Below, one piece after another: positions 1 to 8,058 of a DNA stretch of 64,000 bases. Position 1 is the stretch's first letter, and each line of letters begins with the position of its first letter. Origin of the DNA: Lwoffella lincolnii. Its GTDB lineage: Bacteria > Pseudomonadota > Gammaproteobacteria > Pseudomonadales > Moraxellaceae. A program made the position numbers and the translations under genes. Location: positions 124,769-188,768 of the forward strand of contig NZ_MUYT01000007.1 of assembly GCF_002014765.1 (NCBI RefSeq), written 5' to 3'. Under the pieces are notes generated by a model. It did not search any database. It was not told the origin of the DNA and saw only the letters and a program-made list of their open reading frames with translations.

Positions 1-385
1 TTTTTATTGACAAAATACAGTGGTGGCATCATTCAGCTTGCTTTTGATTTTATTGAACCTGTTGATATGGTCAGTAAAATCATGGCATTTCAACCTTTTA
101 TTGAAAATTGTCACGGTCTTAAGGCAAACACTCACCACAAATCACACATAAAAAAACAGCAGAACTTGACAAAATCAACAATGTTTTTTACATAACTTTA
201 CAATGTAAATTTTGTTGGGTTTGTGTGCGTGAGTAAAAATTCCCAAAAAAAGCCATCAGATGACAACTTAAAATGGCTATGTTATAGTTGCCCCATCTTT
301 TGATGATGCCTTGATACATAAGGCTTTTACAGAAAGATAAGCGAAATATTAGTCAGTTACCAGATAGAATTGAGCAATACTTTCA
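1..385. other. Gene-poor left edge of the window
   Basis: No convincing gene. A 62-codon open frame (7-195, +) matches no family I recognise, has no clear ribosome binding site and ends in Lys/His/Gln-rich sequence, so I do not call it. The stretch is AT-rich. A TTGACA at 166-171 is followed at 17 bp by only a weak -10 (TACATA). The region could be the tail of whatever lies to the left. Confidence 0.5.
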
Positions 386-760
386 TCATGGACGACTTAA
401 GTCCACGACCACAAACCTTAATGAATTGAGTTGTTTAAATGTAAGGGTTTGTGAATTTCCATGATGACGAACATGGTCATTTAATATGTCAATGAGTTGA
501 TGTTGTTGGTAGCGTAAATGATTGGCAGCGGTGTGCGACTTGACAGATAAGGTTAACGCATCATCTTTGATGTTCACCACATACAACTGTTCTAAGATAC
601 TGTTAGGTTGCCATTGGGCCAATATCTGTCTGATTTCTAAAGTCGCTTTTTGTAACTTTCTGTAGGTGTCTCCGAGATGACCAGAAACGGCAGATGAACC
701 AATACGGGTTTTATCGGAGTAGTCTCCAAGGTGATTGGGGGTTTTTTTCATAAAGTTCAT
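386..760 (-). CDS. DUF721 (DciA-like) protein
   Basis: Small basic protein of about 124 residues with the DUF721 layout: an N-terminal Lys/Pro segment before a Leu-Gly turn, a helical Leu/Gln-rich middle with a W-Q-P motif, then a hydrophobic beta region ending in an Arg/Val/Asp strand. DUF721 includes DciA, the loader or regulator of replicative helicase DnaB in bacteria lacking DnaC. DciA proteins are often longer, so a role in replication is inferred from family only. I prefer the start at 760, which has GAGAA seven bases upstream and matches the family N-terminus. An in-frame ATG at 781 has no purine-rich site before it. Divergent from the CHAP gene across about 107 bp. Confidence 0.65.
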   Translation of the reverse strand: MNFMKKTPNHLGDYSDKTRIGSSAVSGHLGDTYRKLQKATLEIRQILAQWQPNSILEQLYVVNIKDDALTLSVKSHTAANHLRYQQHQLIDILNDHVRHHGNSQTLTFKQLNSLRFVVVDLSRP

Positions 761-867
761 CAGGTTGTTCTCAAAAGACATTAAAGTGGGACATTTATTT
801 TAATACATTCAAACAGTTCAGGGCATTGGTATTTGTTTTATGACAGATGACCAATGAGGTAAAACTT

Positions 868-1704
868 ATGAAGCAAGCGTTATTGATGATTTCTGTATTT
901 GGGTTTGGCATGGTGCAAGCTCATGCTAACATCACTGGCCATCAGGCAGACACGTTGAGCAGTTTTCACGCTTTAAGTGACATGGAATATGGTAGCGATG
1001 ATGACGCCACAACTGATTTTGCCACCATCACCAGCTTTGCCACCAGCAATAATCAAGCCACCATGCGTGTGTATCATCAAAATCAGCTGGACAAACAAAT
1101 TGATAAGCTAGATTTGTTGCGTCGTGACTTAGATGTCAATCAAGACGGCATAGAAGAGATGATTAACCAGTTGTCAAAACACAGAAACAATCAAATTGAT
1201 GCTCAACGTGCTAAAAAAACTCGTGATGCTTTTTTAGCCGCTCAGACCCAACAACAGGGCAATATTTTATCGGCATTAAACATTGACAGTACGACTGCCC
1301 CATCGATTGCTGCTGCTCATGCGTCTCGTGCAGCAGGCTCTCGTTCTCGTAGCAGTGGCTATTGTGCCAGATATGTACGTCAAGCATTACAGGCAGCAGG
1401 ATATCAGTTCACTCCCAACGCTTCTGCTTACCAATATGCCAGTCGTGGGACTTTGGCACAAGCAGGTTTTAGTAAAATCAGTAATAATAGCCGTCCACAA
1501 GTGGGTGATGTGGTGGTGTTTGACCGCACATCACGCTACCCACATGGTCATATCCAAATTTGGGACGGCAAAAACTGGGTATCTGATTTTCGTCAAAACG
1601 ACATTAACCCCTATAGTGGGGCGGTCACTTATACCACATGGCGTGATAACCGTTACTTGAACAATGCGTCTGAATCTGGCACTTATCTGGCAATGGCAGA
1701 ATAA
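868..1704 (+). CDS. Secreted CHAP-domain peptidoglycan hydrolase
   Basis: About 278 residues. The start at 868 has GAGG eight bases upstream and gives a classical signal peptide (Lys-Gln, hydrophobic core, cleavage after an A-H-A segment). An in-frame ATG at 847 would add seven residues ahead of the signal and is less likely. The middle is a Gln/Asp-rich, probably coiled segment. The C-terminal third is a CHAP domain: the catalytic Cys lies in SGYCARYVRQAL and the catalytic His in PHGHIQIWDG. CHAP domains cleave peptidoglycan amide bonds, either amidase or endopeptidase; the specificity cannot be read here. Likely exported to the periplasm for cell-wall turnover or septum splitting. A hairpin terminator follows. 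Not part of an operon. Confidence 0.85.
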   Translation: MKQALLMISVFGFGMVQAHANITGHQADTLSSFHALSDMEYGSDDDATTDFATITSFATSNNQATMRVYHQNQLDKQIDKLDLLRRDLDVNQDGIEEMINQLSKHRNNQIDAQRAKKTRDAFLAAQTQQQGNILSALNIDSTTAPSIAAAHASRAAGSRSRSSGYCARYVRQALQAAGYQFTPNASAYQYASRGTLAQAGFSKISNNSRPQVGDVVVFDRTSRYPHGHIQIWDGKNWVSDFRQNDINPYSGAVTYTTWRDNRYLNNASESGTYLAMAE

Positions 1705-1767
1705 CTGACTGTCAAACCAGCCATGTCATCAATAATTCATCACAAAACTCATCACCAACCCCATAAG

Positions 1768-1792
1768 AAACTGGCATTATCGCCAGTTTTTT
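1768..1792 (+). terminator. Rho-independent terminator after the CHAP gene
   Basis: Inverted repeat AAACTGGC (1768-1775) and GCCAGTTT (1782-1789) with a six-base loop, running into a T tract. It lies about 65 bp after the CHAP stop codon and before the convergent DOMON-like gene. Confidence 0.8.
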
Positions 1793-1840
1793 GTGTTTAT
1801 TAATAAGTTATCAGTCATGCCATGTCTTGTTTGAATTTTC

Positions 1841-2599
1841 TCAATCTTGCTGATTGTGGTAATTATGCCAATCTTGCCAATATTGTCTGTCATGAAAATC
1901 AGGTGGACTGGCATGATGTGGGGCATAATAAATGGGTTGGTCATCTCGATATAAAATCACACAAGGGTGGATTTGGTGGAATTTGGCGATTTTATTTTGA
2001 CGGGCATAAAGCTGGCGGTAATCGCCCAACTTGATGGCAACATGACGTGAATGCCAATTTGTTTGTTGTGATGCTTGTTGTGATGCTTGTTGTGAATGGT
2101 CATTTGGCATGGGTGTCATCGGTGTTGGTGTTGTTATTTGTGTTGGCAGTGCCATTGGTATCCATAAAGACGCTAATGTGTCTTGTGTGGGAGGCATGTT
2201 TTTGGGTGAGCGATAGTCATCAAAACGATAAATGTTATACGCTCCGTTTGGGCTGACATTCACTTCCAAATACTCGCTGTCTTCTGATAATGCCACAAAG
2301 CACTCTAGACAGTTTTTCTCCCATAGGTTATCTTGTCTCTTTATCTGAGTGGTTGATGGGTCATCTAGTGTCAGCCAAGGTTTTTTTTCAATAAAATAGC
2401 TTAAACACAGACAGTCCACCCTTTGGCTGATGGCAACATGGATATGTGGGTTTGTGGGTAGATGGTTATGGGGGTGTGGCTGCCGTAAGGTTATCAATGC
2501 CACTGAAGGGCAAAGTAAGGGATAAGACTCTTGGTAAAAGACAGACACATGAACTTGCTTGAACACAGCTGAACCAAATCTGACCGATGACGCTGTCAT
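1841..2599 (-). CDS. DOMON-like domain protein
   Basis: 252 residues with no obvious signal peptide. The centre resembles the bacterial DOMON-like family: a W-E-x-x-C-L-E-C-F segment, a strand Y-L-E-V-N-V-S-P-N-G-A-Y-N-I-Y-x-F-D-D-Y-R, and a C-terminal H-P-x-x-x-Y region. DOMON-type folds bind haem or sugars, but the bacterial group has no assigned role, so I give none. Residues around 165-180 carry a short in-frame duplication (S-Q-Q-A repeated), encoded by tandem 12-bp units near 2060-2095. The gene's start at 2599 coincides with the end of yhbY upstream, so the two are probably co-transcribed. Confidence 0.7.
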   Translation of the reverse strand: MTASSVRFGSAVFKQVHVSVFYQESYPLLCPSVALITLRQPHPHNHLPTNPHIHVAISQRVDCLCLSYFIEKKPWLTLDDPSTTQIKRQDNLWEKNCLECFVALSEDSEYLEVNVSPNGAYNIYRFDDYRSPKNMPPTQDTLASLWIPMALPTQITTPTPMTPMPNDHSQQASQQASQQTNWHSRHVAIKLGDYRQLYARQNKIAKFHQIHPCVILYRDDQPIYYAPHHASPPDFHDRQYWQDWHNYHNQQD

Positions 2600-2928
2600 T
2601 ATCCGCCAAAACGCACTAAGTTAGACAGTTTTGGGTTGGCTTGTGGGTTGTGGCGTAGCAACAGGGCCATGCGTCCCACATGGTGTATCAATAGGGCTTG
2701 GCTGTCTTTTGCCAGTTGGGCAGATAGGGCATCTCGTTCTTCTTTACTACCTGCTGGCAGACGGACTTTGACCAATTCATGATCGGTTAACGCACGTTCC
2801 AGCTCACCCAATACGCTTGGGCTTAGTCCTTGTCCGCCAATGCTGACAATGGGCTTTAGTTTATGACCGATGCCTCTTAGGCGTTTTAGGGTGTCGTTAT
2901 CAAGTTTTTGGGTGTTGATGTTTGACAT
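2599..2928 (-). CDS. yhbY: YhbY-family RNA-binding protein (CRM domain)
   Basis: 109 residues, the normal length for YhbY. One CRM domain: an N-terminal helix K-R-L-R-G-x-G-H-K-L-K-P-I-V, the GxxG loop G-G-Q-G-L-S that contacts RNA, and the later H-H-V-G-R-M-A-L-L-L-R-H strand. YhbY proteins associate with pre-50S ribosomes in Escherichia coli. The gene lies divergent from rlmE and ftsH, an arrangement conserved in gammaproteobacteria, which supports the call. The downstream DOMON-like gene abuts it. Confidence 0.92.
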   Translation of the reverse strand: MSNINTQKLDNDTLKRLRGIGHKLKPIVSIGGQGLSPSVLGELERALTDHELVKVRLPAGSKEERDALSAQLAKDSQALLIHHVGRMALLLRHNPQANPKLSNLVRFGG

Positions 2929-3144
2929 GATGTTTGACTGGTATCCTATGAGTATTTATCAGCTTGATGTTTATCAGGTTGGTGTCTATCAATGACTGTG
3001 TGCCATTATAAAGCACTGATGGTAAAAATCTAGCGGTAAAACCAGTTTTCCATCAATCATCAACCAAATCCATGTCATGCTAACATGTTAAAATGGTATT
3101 TTGGATTGGTATGTTTTAGTTGGTATGTTTTAAAGGAAGCGCCC

Positions 3145-3777
3145 ATGGCAACCAAAATTAAAAATAAAAAATTGTCCAAAAGCAGTCGAGCGTGGATACA
3201 AGAGCATTTGGACGATTACTATGTCAAAAAAGCCCACAAAGACGGCTATCGTGCCCGTGCAGCTTACAAACTTATCGAAATTAACGACAAAATGAAACTG
3301 ATAAAATCAGGCATGACGGTGGTGGACTTAGGCGCTGCTCCCGGTAGCTGGTCGCAGGTGGCAGGGCGTATCGTTGGTGATGCGGGGGTGATGATGGCAT
3401 CAGATATTTTGCCAATGGATAAACTTGAAAACGTGACCTTTATCCAAGGGGATTTTCGTGAGCAGGCAGTGTTTGATGCGATTATGGCAGAAGTGGGAGG
3501 GCGGCAGGTAGATGTGGTGCTGTCGGACATGGCACCCAACACGTCAGGTAACTCAGCAGTTGACCAGCCACGCATGATGTATCTGTGTGAGTTGGCAGTG
3601 GATTTTGCGTTGTCGGTGTTGCCTGATGGCGGTGCGCTGATTATGAAAGTATTTCAAGGGGAGGGGGCACAAGAACTTAGACAACAAATGCAAAAAAAAT
3701 TCAGTAAGGTTCGTAGCATTAAGCCTGATGCTTCAAGACCTCGCAGTCGAGAGATGTTTTGGGTTGCGATAAAGTAG
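3145..3777 (+). CDS. rlmE: 23S rRNA 2'-O-ribose U2552 methyltransferase RlmE (FtsJ/RrmJ)
   Basis: SAM-dependent methyltransferase acting on U2552 of 23S rRNA in a late step of 50S assembly. From the ATG at 3145 (AAGGAAG upstream) the protein is 210 residues, the usual size. A longer frame from 3085 adds 20 hydrophobic residues that the family lacks. Motif I is VVDLGAAPGSW (59-69). The catalytic K-D-K-E tetrad is visible as K42 (RARAAYKL), D128 (LSDMAPN), K168 (LIMKVFQG) and E203 (SREMFWVA). It sits upstream of ftsH as in Escherichia coli, but with a 366-bp gap, so the two may be transcribed separately here. Confidence 0.95.
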   Translation: MATKIKNKKLSKSSRAWIQEHLDDYYVKKAHKDGYRARAAYKLIEINDKMKLIKSGMTVVDLGAAPGSWSQVAGRIVGDAGVMMASDILPMDKLENVTFIQGDFREQAVFDAIMAEVGGRQVDVVLSDMAPNTSGNSAVDQPRMMYLCELAVDFALSVLPDGGALIMKVFQGEGAQELRQQMQKKFSKVRSIKPDASRPRSREMFWVAIK

Positions 3778-4143
3778 ATTGACATGCCCAGGTTAAGTTT
3801 AATCAGAAAAACTGATAAGAAAGATTGATAAGAAAAAATTGCCACATTGTCGTATGACTAATAAGGTAATCATATGACAAAAAGGTGGTCATATGACAAA
3901 TAAGATGGTATTTAGTGAATTGTGAGTTAAGACTTGAATTGTGGCGATTTTGCTCGCATATCATGCTATATTAGTAAGATTGTCTATTTTGCTCTCCACT
4001 GGTTGCGATTGAGAGCTGGCATGATGCTGATGCAACATAAACCGCAACACAAACATATGTGGCATTCATACATGCCATCTAACACATGTAATACTAACAC
4101 ACATGTAATACTAACAAGAGTAACACCGTAAAGGACACACACT
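3778..4143. other. Intergenic region between rlmE and ftsH with short repeats
   Basis: 366 bp without a gene. It holds imperfect direct copies of a TCATATGACAAA motif near 3868-3902 and a perfect 17-bp tandem duplication at 4082-4115. The ftsH ribosome binding site AAGGA is at 4131-4135. No terminator hairpin was seen. Confidence 0.6.
4082..4115. repeat. 17-bp perfect tandem duplication upstream of ftsH
   Basis: Two head-to-tail copies of ACACATGTAATACTAAC, at 4082-4098 and 4099-4115, ending 28 bp before the ftsH start codon. They lie in the probable leader region. Confidence 0.9.
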
Positions 4144-6045
4144 GTGAATGATATGGTAAAAAACACCCTACTATGGCTGGTGGTCATTGGCGTGCTGGTG
4201 CTGATATTTAGTGGTTTTGACCAAAGGTCAGAACCTGACACGATGAACTATTCTGAATTTGTAACAGCGGTATCAAATGACCAAGTCGTCAAGGTTAAGA
4301 TTGATGGTGAGCAAATAAAGGGTGAAAAAAAGAATGGCTCAGAGTTTGAGACCATTCGCCCTGCCATTAGTGATAATAGTTTAATGCCCATGCTGATTGA
4401 GCATGATGTTGAAGTACAAGGAGCAGCCCCTGAACGTCAAAGTGTGATGATGCAGTTGTTGATTGCCAGTTTCCCAGTGTTATTGATTATTGGCTTATTT
4501 TTGTTCTTTATGCGTAACATGCAAGGTGGCGGCGGTGGGCGAGTCGGTGGCCCGATGAGCTTTGGCAAATCTAAAGCCAAAATGCTGACTGAAGACCAAA
4601 TCAAAGTAACCTTCGACGATGTGGCAGGGGCAGAAGAAGCCAAGCAAGAGGTGGTGGAAGTGGTGGATTTCTTGCGTGATCCAGACAAATTTACCAAGCT
4701 TGGGGCGACCATCCCTCGGGGTATTTTGATGGTAGGACCACCAGGCACAGGTAAAACATTGCTTGCTAAAGCAATTGCTGGTGAAGCCAAAGTGCCATTT
4801 TTCTCCATTTCTGGCTCTGACTTTGTGGAGATGTTTGTTGGTGTGGGGGCATCACGGGTGCGTGACATGTTTGAAAAAGCCAAAAAAAATGCCCCTTGCA
4901 TCATCTTTATTGATGAGATTGATGCCGTTGGTCGTCATCGTGGTGCGGGTATGGGCGGTGGCAATGATGAACGTGAGCAGACCTTAAACCAATTATTGGT
5001 TGAGATGGATGGTTTTGAAGGTAATGATGGCGTTATCGTGATTGCTGCCACCAACCGTGTGGACGTGTTGGATAAAGCCTTATTGCGTCCAGGTCGTTTT
5101 GACCGTCAAGTACAAGTAGGATTACCAGACATCAAAGGACGTGAGCAAATCTTAAACGTACATCTTAAAAAACTGCCACAAACGGTGGGCGTTGATGTTA
5201 ATTCGTTGGCTCGTGGCACGCCGGGATTTAGTGGTGCTCAACTGGCCAATCTTGTCAATGAAGCGGCATTGTTTGCTGCTCGTCGGGATAAAACCCATGT
5301 GGACATGAATGACTTTGAAGAAGCCAAAGACAAGCTGTATATGGGCCCTGAACGTAAGTCAATGGTGCTAAGAGAAGAAGAACGCCGTGCCACCGCTTAT
5401 CATGAAGCAGGTCATGCCTTGGTGGCTGAGTTACTTCCAGGAACTGACCCTGTTCATAAGGTAACAATCATGCCTCGTGGCTTTGCGTTGGGTGTCACAT
5501 GGCAATTACCTGAGCATGACCAAACCAGTCATAATAAGTCAAAAATGCTCAATGACATTGCCATCTTATTTGGTGGACGTATTGCTGAAGAAGTTTTTAT
5601 CAATCAAAAATCCACTGGCGCATCGAATGACTTTGAGCGTGCCACCAAAATGGCACGAGCCATGGTTACCAAATATGGCATGTCTGATGCGATGGGCATC
5701 ATGGTGTATGAAGATGATGAACAATCAGGCTACTTTGGTGGCAGCTCACGCACCATCTCAGAAGCCACTCAGCAAAAAGTCGATGATGAAGTGAGACGCA
5801 TGCTAGAAGAACAATACGACATTGCCCGTGAGTTGATTGAGGGTAATAAAGAAAAAATGCACATGATGGTTGATGCCTTGATGAAGTGGGAGACGATTGA
5901 CCGTGACCAATTGCAAGACATCATGGCAGGTAATGAGCCTCGTGAGCCTAAGACTTATCAGCCCATCAATGTGCCTGCTGTTCAAGAAAATACCAGCGAT
6001 TCAGGGTCATCAGGCAGTATGCCACCGCCTTTACCAGCGATGTGA
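4144..6045 (+). CDS. ftsH: ATP-dependent zinc metalloprotease FtsH
   Basis: Inner-membrane AAA+ protease that degrades misfolded membrane proteins and regulators such as LpxC and the heat-shock sigma factor. 633 residues, family size. The GTG start at 4144 has AAGGA eight bases upstream; an ATG three codons later is too far from that site. TM1 spans about residues 7-24, a periplasmic segment follows, and TM2 spans about 103-122. Walker A is GPPGTGKT (198-205), Walker B IIFIDEID (253-260), the second region of homology includes RPGRFDR (about 315-321), and the zinc site is HEAGH (420-424). The C-terminal tail is Pro/Ser-rich. Followed by a terminator, then folP, as in many gammaproteobacteria. 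Confidence 0.97.
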   Translation: MNDMVKNTLLWLVVIGVLVLIFSGFDQRSEPDTMNYSEFVTAVSNDQVVKVKIDGEQIKGEKKNGSEFETIRPAISDNSLMPMLIEHDVEVQGAAPERQSVMMQLLIASFPVLLIIGLFLFFMRNMQGGGGGRVGGPMSFGKSKAKMLTEDQIKVTFDDVAGAEEAKQEVVEVVDFLRDPDKFTKLGATIPRGILMVGPPGTGKTLLAKAIAGEAKVPFFSISGSDFVEMFVGVGASRVRDMFEKAKKNAPCIIFIDEIDAVGRHRGAGMGGGNDEREQTLNQLLVEMDGFEGNDGVIVIAATNRVDVLDKALLRPGRFDRQVQVGLPDIKGREQILNVHLKKLPQTVGVDVNSLARGTPGFSGAQLANLVNEAALFAARRDKTHVDMNDFEEAKDKLYMGPERKSMVLREEERRATAYHEAGHALVAELLPGTDPVHKVTIMPRGFALGVTWQLPEHDQTSHNKSKMLNDIAILFGGRIAEEVFINQKSTGASNDFERATKMARAMVTKYGMSDAMGIMVYEDDEQSGYFGGSSRTISEATQQKVDDEVRRMLEEQYDIARELIEGNKEKMHMMVDALMKWETIDRDQLQDIMAGNEPREPKTYQPINVPAVQENTSDSGSSGSMPPPLPAM

Positions 6046-6115
6046 ATAAAAGCGATGTGAATGAATCTGTCAATACAGATTTTGCATCACTCATCATTGA
6101 CATTGGTCATCAATG

Positions 6116-6157
6116 GCCCTTTATCGTGTTGGTATCTTGGCATAAAGGGCTTTTTTT
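6116..6157 (+). terminator. Rho-independent terminator after ftsH
   Basis: Stem GCCCTTTAT (6116-6124) and ATAAAGGGC (6142-6150) with a 17-base loop and a run of seven T. It separates ftsH from folP, so folP probably has its own promoter. Confidence 0.8.
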
Positions 6158-6253
6158 GCATTGATTGACCAGCATCAGTCATCTTCATCGTTAATCATTG
6201 AATGGCTGACCATTAGCCAAAGTTAAAAGTTAAGTGTTATCCAGAGTTTTACC

Positions 6254-7165
6254 ATGCCAGTTTCTATGCCATTTTTTATGTACCCATTGCCTAACCACAC
6301 CCTCTGTTATCGTAATAAATGTCTGTCGCTGGCCAAACCGCAAATCATGGGCATACTGAATGTAACCCCAGACTCGTTTTCTGATGGTGGTGAGCATGAC
6401 AGTGTTGCGTTGGCTGTCAAGCATGCCAAGCAAATGATGGCACAAGGGGCCAGCATCATTGATATTGGTGGGGAATCCACTCGTCCTAATGCTGATGTGG
6501 TGAGTACCGACCAAGAGCTTGAACGTGTTGTGCCTGTGGTACAAGCCATTCGTAACCAGCTTGGCGATGACGTGTGGCTATCGATTGACACCAGTAATCC
6601 CAAAGTGATGATGGCATCAATTGAGGCAGGGGCAGACATCATCAATGATGTGAGAGCGTTAAAGCGAGAAGGTGCGGTGCAAGTGGTGGCAGATTTGGCT
6701 GTGCCTGTGGTGCTGATGCACATGCGTGGTGAGCCTACCACCATGAATCAGTTAGCAAATTATGATGATGTGTTAACTGATGTGCTGACAGAGCTGAGCC
6801 AACGTGTCGATGCCGTGACCGCACAAGGGGTAAACCGCCATAACATCATCATTGACCCTGGTTTTGGTTTTGCCAAACATTATCAACACCATTGTCAACT
6901 GTTAAGGCAATTACAGGCATTTGGCTGTTTTGACTTACCGATACTGTTTGGGGTCTCTCGCAAACGCTTTTTGGGAGAAGTGTTAGACAACAGTGGCACA
7001 CCTGCTTTTATTGGGCATACAGTGAAAGACCGTGACCCTGTGGGTGTGGCAGCAGCGTTATTGGCGGTGCAACAAGGAGCGAGCATCATTCGTACCCATA
7101 ATGTTGCCATGACCTGCCAAGCATTGGCAATTTATGAACAGGTTTTTTTACAACAGACCCTTTAA
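6254..7165 (+). CDS. folP: Dihydropteroate synthase
   Basis: Condenses p-aminobenzoate with dihydropterin pyrophosphate in folate synthesis; the sulfonamide target. The pterin-binding TIM barrel is clear: ILNVTPDSFSDGG (34-46), GGESTRPNA near residue 78, IDPGFGFAK, and the C-terminal phosphate-binding RTHN. The start at 6254 has a modest AGAG site; an in-frame ATG at 6278 would give a length nearer the family's usual 280 residues. The TAA stop shares its last base with the sdhE start (TAATG), so folP, sdhE and the ygfX-like gene form a tightly coupled operon. Confidence 0.95.
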   Translation: MPVSMPFFMYPLPNHTLCYRNKCLSLAKPQIMGILNVTPDSFSDGGEHDSVALAVKHAKQMMAQGASIIDIGGESTRPNADVVSTDQELERVVPVVQAIRNQLGDDVWLSIDTSNPKVMMASIEAGADIINDVRALKREGAVQVVADLAVPVVLMHMRGEPTTMNQLANYDDVLTDVLTELSQRVDAVTAQGVNRHNIIIDPGFGFAKHYQHHCQLLRQLQAFGCFDLPILFGVSRKRFLGEVLDNSGTPAFIGHTVKDRDPVGVAAALLAVQQGASIIRTHNVAMTCQALAIYEQVFLQQTL

Positions 7166-7443
7166 TGACGGACAGCAACATGACCACACAGCTTGAACCC
7201 ACGATAGAGCAACGAAAAATCATCTACCAGGCCAGACGGGGCTTAAAAGAGCTGGATATTTTTATCGATCCGTATGTGAAACAGCATTACTTACACGCAT
7301 CTGATGCTGAGCAACACGCCTTTGCAAAACTGTTAAGCCATGAAGATCCAGATTTACTTAATTTTTTTATGGACTTGGATAAGCCAGCTGAGACAGACGT
7401 TGCCAATCTGATTGCCAAGCTAAAACAGCTGGTGCAATCTTGA
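7165..7443 (+). CDS. sdhE: SdhE, FAD assembly factor for succinate dehydrogenase
   Basis: 92 residues of the DUF339/SdhE family. The signature RGxxE motif is present in R-R-G-L-K-E (24-29), within an all-helical small protein. SdhE helps attach FAD covalently to SdhA and FrdA; the Arg-Gly-x-x-Glu motif is needed for this. It overlaps folP by one base and the next gene by one base. Having a ygfX-like gene directly after it reproduces the ygfY-ygfX (cptB-cptA) pair of enterobacteria. Placement behind folP rather than as a stand-alone pair is worth noting. Confidence 0.9.
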   Translation: MTDSNMTTQLEPTIEQRKIIYQARRGLKELDIFIDPYVKQHYLHASDAEQHAFAKLLSHEDPDLLNFFMDLDKPAETDVANLIAKLKQLVQS

Positions 7444-7943
7444 TGTCTGATGATGGTTTGGACGGGTACTCGGACGCACACTGGCGGATTGACTGTGTCA
7501 TCAGACCCAGTTGGTTAAAATATGGCATTGTGCTGATGGTCATGCTGTCGGTTGTGATGGTTTGTGTGACACAAAATTTGACTTTAATGGGTTGGCTGAT
7601 ACTCGGTGTGATGGTGGTTTTATTGAGTGTGTGGCAAATACGACAAGGCAGAATTAGCCACTTGACCGAACCGCCCAAGTCAGTGATGACTGTCAATATT
7701 TATGAACAAGCGACCCATCAGAATCAATCCATCGAAGCAACTTGGTTGATAAGACACCATCGCCAAAATACTGACCCTCAGCTATGGCAAGGTTATCTGT
7801 CAGAGTCTGCGGTTTATCCGATGGTGGTGCAGTTGCGGTTTAAGATTGTTGAACCATTTTCTAGGAATCTGACAGTCAATGTCTGGCAAGACCAAGTAGA
7901 TGCAAGGCATTGGCAACTTATCAATGTGTTGGCTCGTTTGTGA
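7443..7943 (+). CDS. YgfX-like membrane protein
   Basis: 166 residues from the ATG at 7443, whose A is also the last base of the sdhE stop (TGATG). Layout: a short cytoplasmic N-terminus with an R-P-S-W motif, two transmembrane helices at about 27-46 and 48-64, then a soluble domain ending V-D-A-R-H-W-Q-L-I-N-V-L-A-R-L. That C-terminal pattern (D-x-x-D-x-x-x-W-x-x-L-x-x-x-L) is typical of YgfX. In Escherichia coli YgfX (CptA) was reported as a membrane toxin affecting MreB and FtsZ, with YgfY/SdhE as partner; that reading is debated because SdhE has a flavinylation role. Assignment rests on topology, C-terminal motif and synteny. Confidence 0.7.
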   Translation: MSDDGLDGYSDAHWRIDCVIRPSWLKYGIVLMVMLSVVMVCVTQNLTLMGWLILGVMVVLLSVWQIRQGRISHLTEPPKSVMTVNIYEQATHQNQSIEATWLIRHHRQNTDPQLWQGYLSESAVYPMVVQLRFKIVEPFSRNLTVNVWQDQVDARHWQLINVLARL

Positions 7944-8058
7944 CGGTTGGTTTTTTAATAAATCTTGACACAAATTATGATAAACTTTGTACCAAATGGA
8001 CAATGGACGCTGAGATTTTGCGGTAAACCAATCACAAGCAATCATAAGGAGAGACCAC

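Noticed and set aside
7..195. 62-codon frame at the left edge
   Set aside because: No family match I know, no ribosome site, composition like intergenic DNA.
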